Shown here: piece after piece, positions 5,974 through 6,004 of the stretch | Layout: each line of letters begins with the position of its first letter | Position numbering within the stretch: the first letter of the stretch is position 1 | Origin: an uncultured Actinomycetes bacterium | Lineage (GTDB): Bacteria > Actinomycetota > Actinomycetes > S36-B12 | Assembly: GCA_937876275.1 (NCBI GenBank) | Contig: CALFIA010000029.1 | Span: 1-6,004, forward strand | Direction: 5' to 3' | DNA: 6,004 nucleotides | Notes under the pieces: generated by a model | Databases searched by the model: none | What the model saw: only the letters and a program-made list of their open reading frames with translations | What the model was told of the DNA's origin: nothing | Position numbers and translations under genes: made by a program

Positions 5974-6004
5974 AGATCGGAAGAGCACACGTCTGAACTC
6001 CAGT
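5974..6004 (+). other. Illumina TruSeq adapter contamination
   Basis: The last 31 bases begin AGATCGGAAGAGC and continue exactly as the standard TruSeq read-1 3' adapter up to ...CTCCAGT. This is not genomic sequence: it is read-through adapter left at a contig end. On the minus strand it produces false starts, including the recognisable artefact peptide MCSSDL fused to TrmI. Native sequence ends at about 5973. Confidence 0.97.

Noticed and set aside
5545..5988. Minus-strand open frame of 147 codons overlapping trmI in another frame
   Set aside because: Its start lies in adapter sequence and it conflicts with the TrmI frame, which carries the family motifs.

Overview
The window is a minus-strand, tightly packed gene cluster for pupylation, the prokaryotic ubiquitin-like protein tagging system. 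Read in the direction of transcription (right to left) the genes are: a 3' fragment of trmI (tRNA m1A58 methyltransferase), arc/mpa (AAA+ ring ATPase), dop (Pup deamidase/depupylase), pup, pafA (Pup ligase), an FKBP-type peptidyl-prolyl isomerase lipoprotein, and the 5' part of a second, cytoplasmic-type FKBP that runs off the left edge. Junctions are -4, 9, 18, 24, 28 and 37 nt, so one polycistronic transcript is likely, with no terminator inside it. No stretch longer than 40 nt lacks a gene, except that the last 31 bases are not native.

The organism is almost certainly an actinobacterium. The order trmI-arc-dop-pup-...-pafA-FKBP-FKBP is the actinobacterial arrangement. All proteins match actinobacterial family members at their signature motifs, and codon use is G+C-rich but moderate. 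The sequencing adapter at the right end suggests a short-read, perhaps metagenomic, contig.

How the genes work together: Dop deamidates the C-terminal Gln of Pup (this Pup ends Gly-Gly-Gln) to Glu. PafA then uses ATP to join that Glu to lysines of target proteins, and Dop can also remove Pup again. ARC/Mpa is the hexameric unfoldase that captures pupylated proteins through its coiled coils. In proteasome-bearing relatives it threads them into the 20S core made by prcB and prcA, which normally lie between pup and pafA.

The most notable biology is that prcB and prcA are absent from this position: pup is followed by pafA after only 28 nt, with no remnant. The ATPase nevertheless keeps a C-terminal Tyr-Leu tail resembling the proteasome-docking motif. 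Either the 20S genes are elsewhere in the genome, or this is a pupylation system without a linked proteasome, as known in some actinobacteria such as Corynebacterium.

Two other observations matter. An imperfect 24-nt palindrome covers the trmI stop codon and part of the arc Shine-Dalgarno sequence. The final 31 bases (5974-6004) are Illumina TruSeq adapter, which creates a false N-terminus for the trmI fragment. I found no CRISPR array, RNA gene, insertion sequence or clearly novel system.
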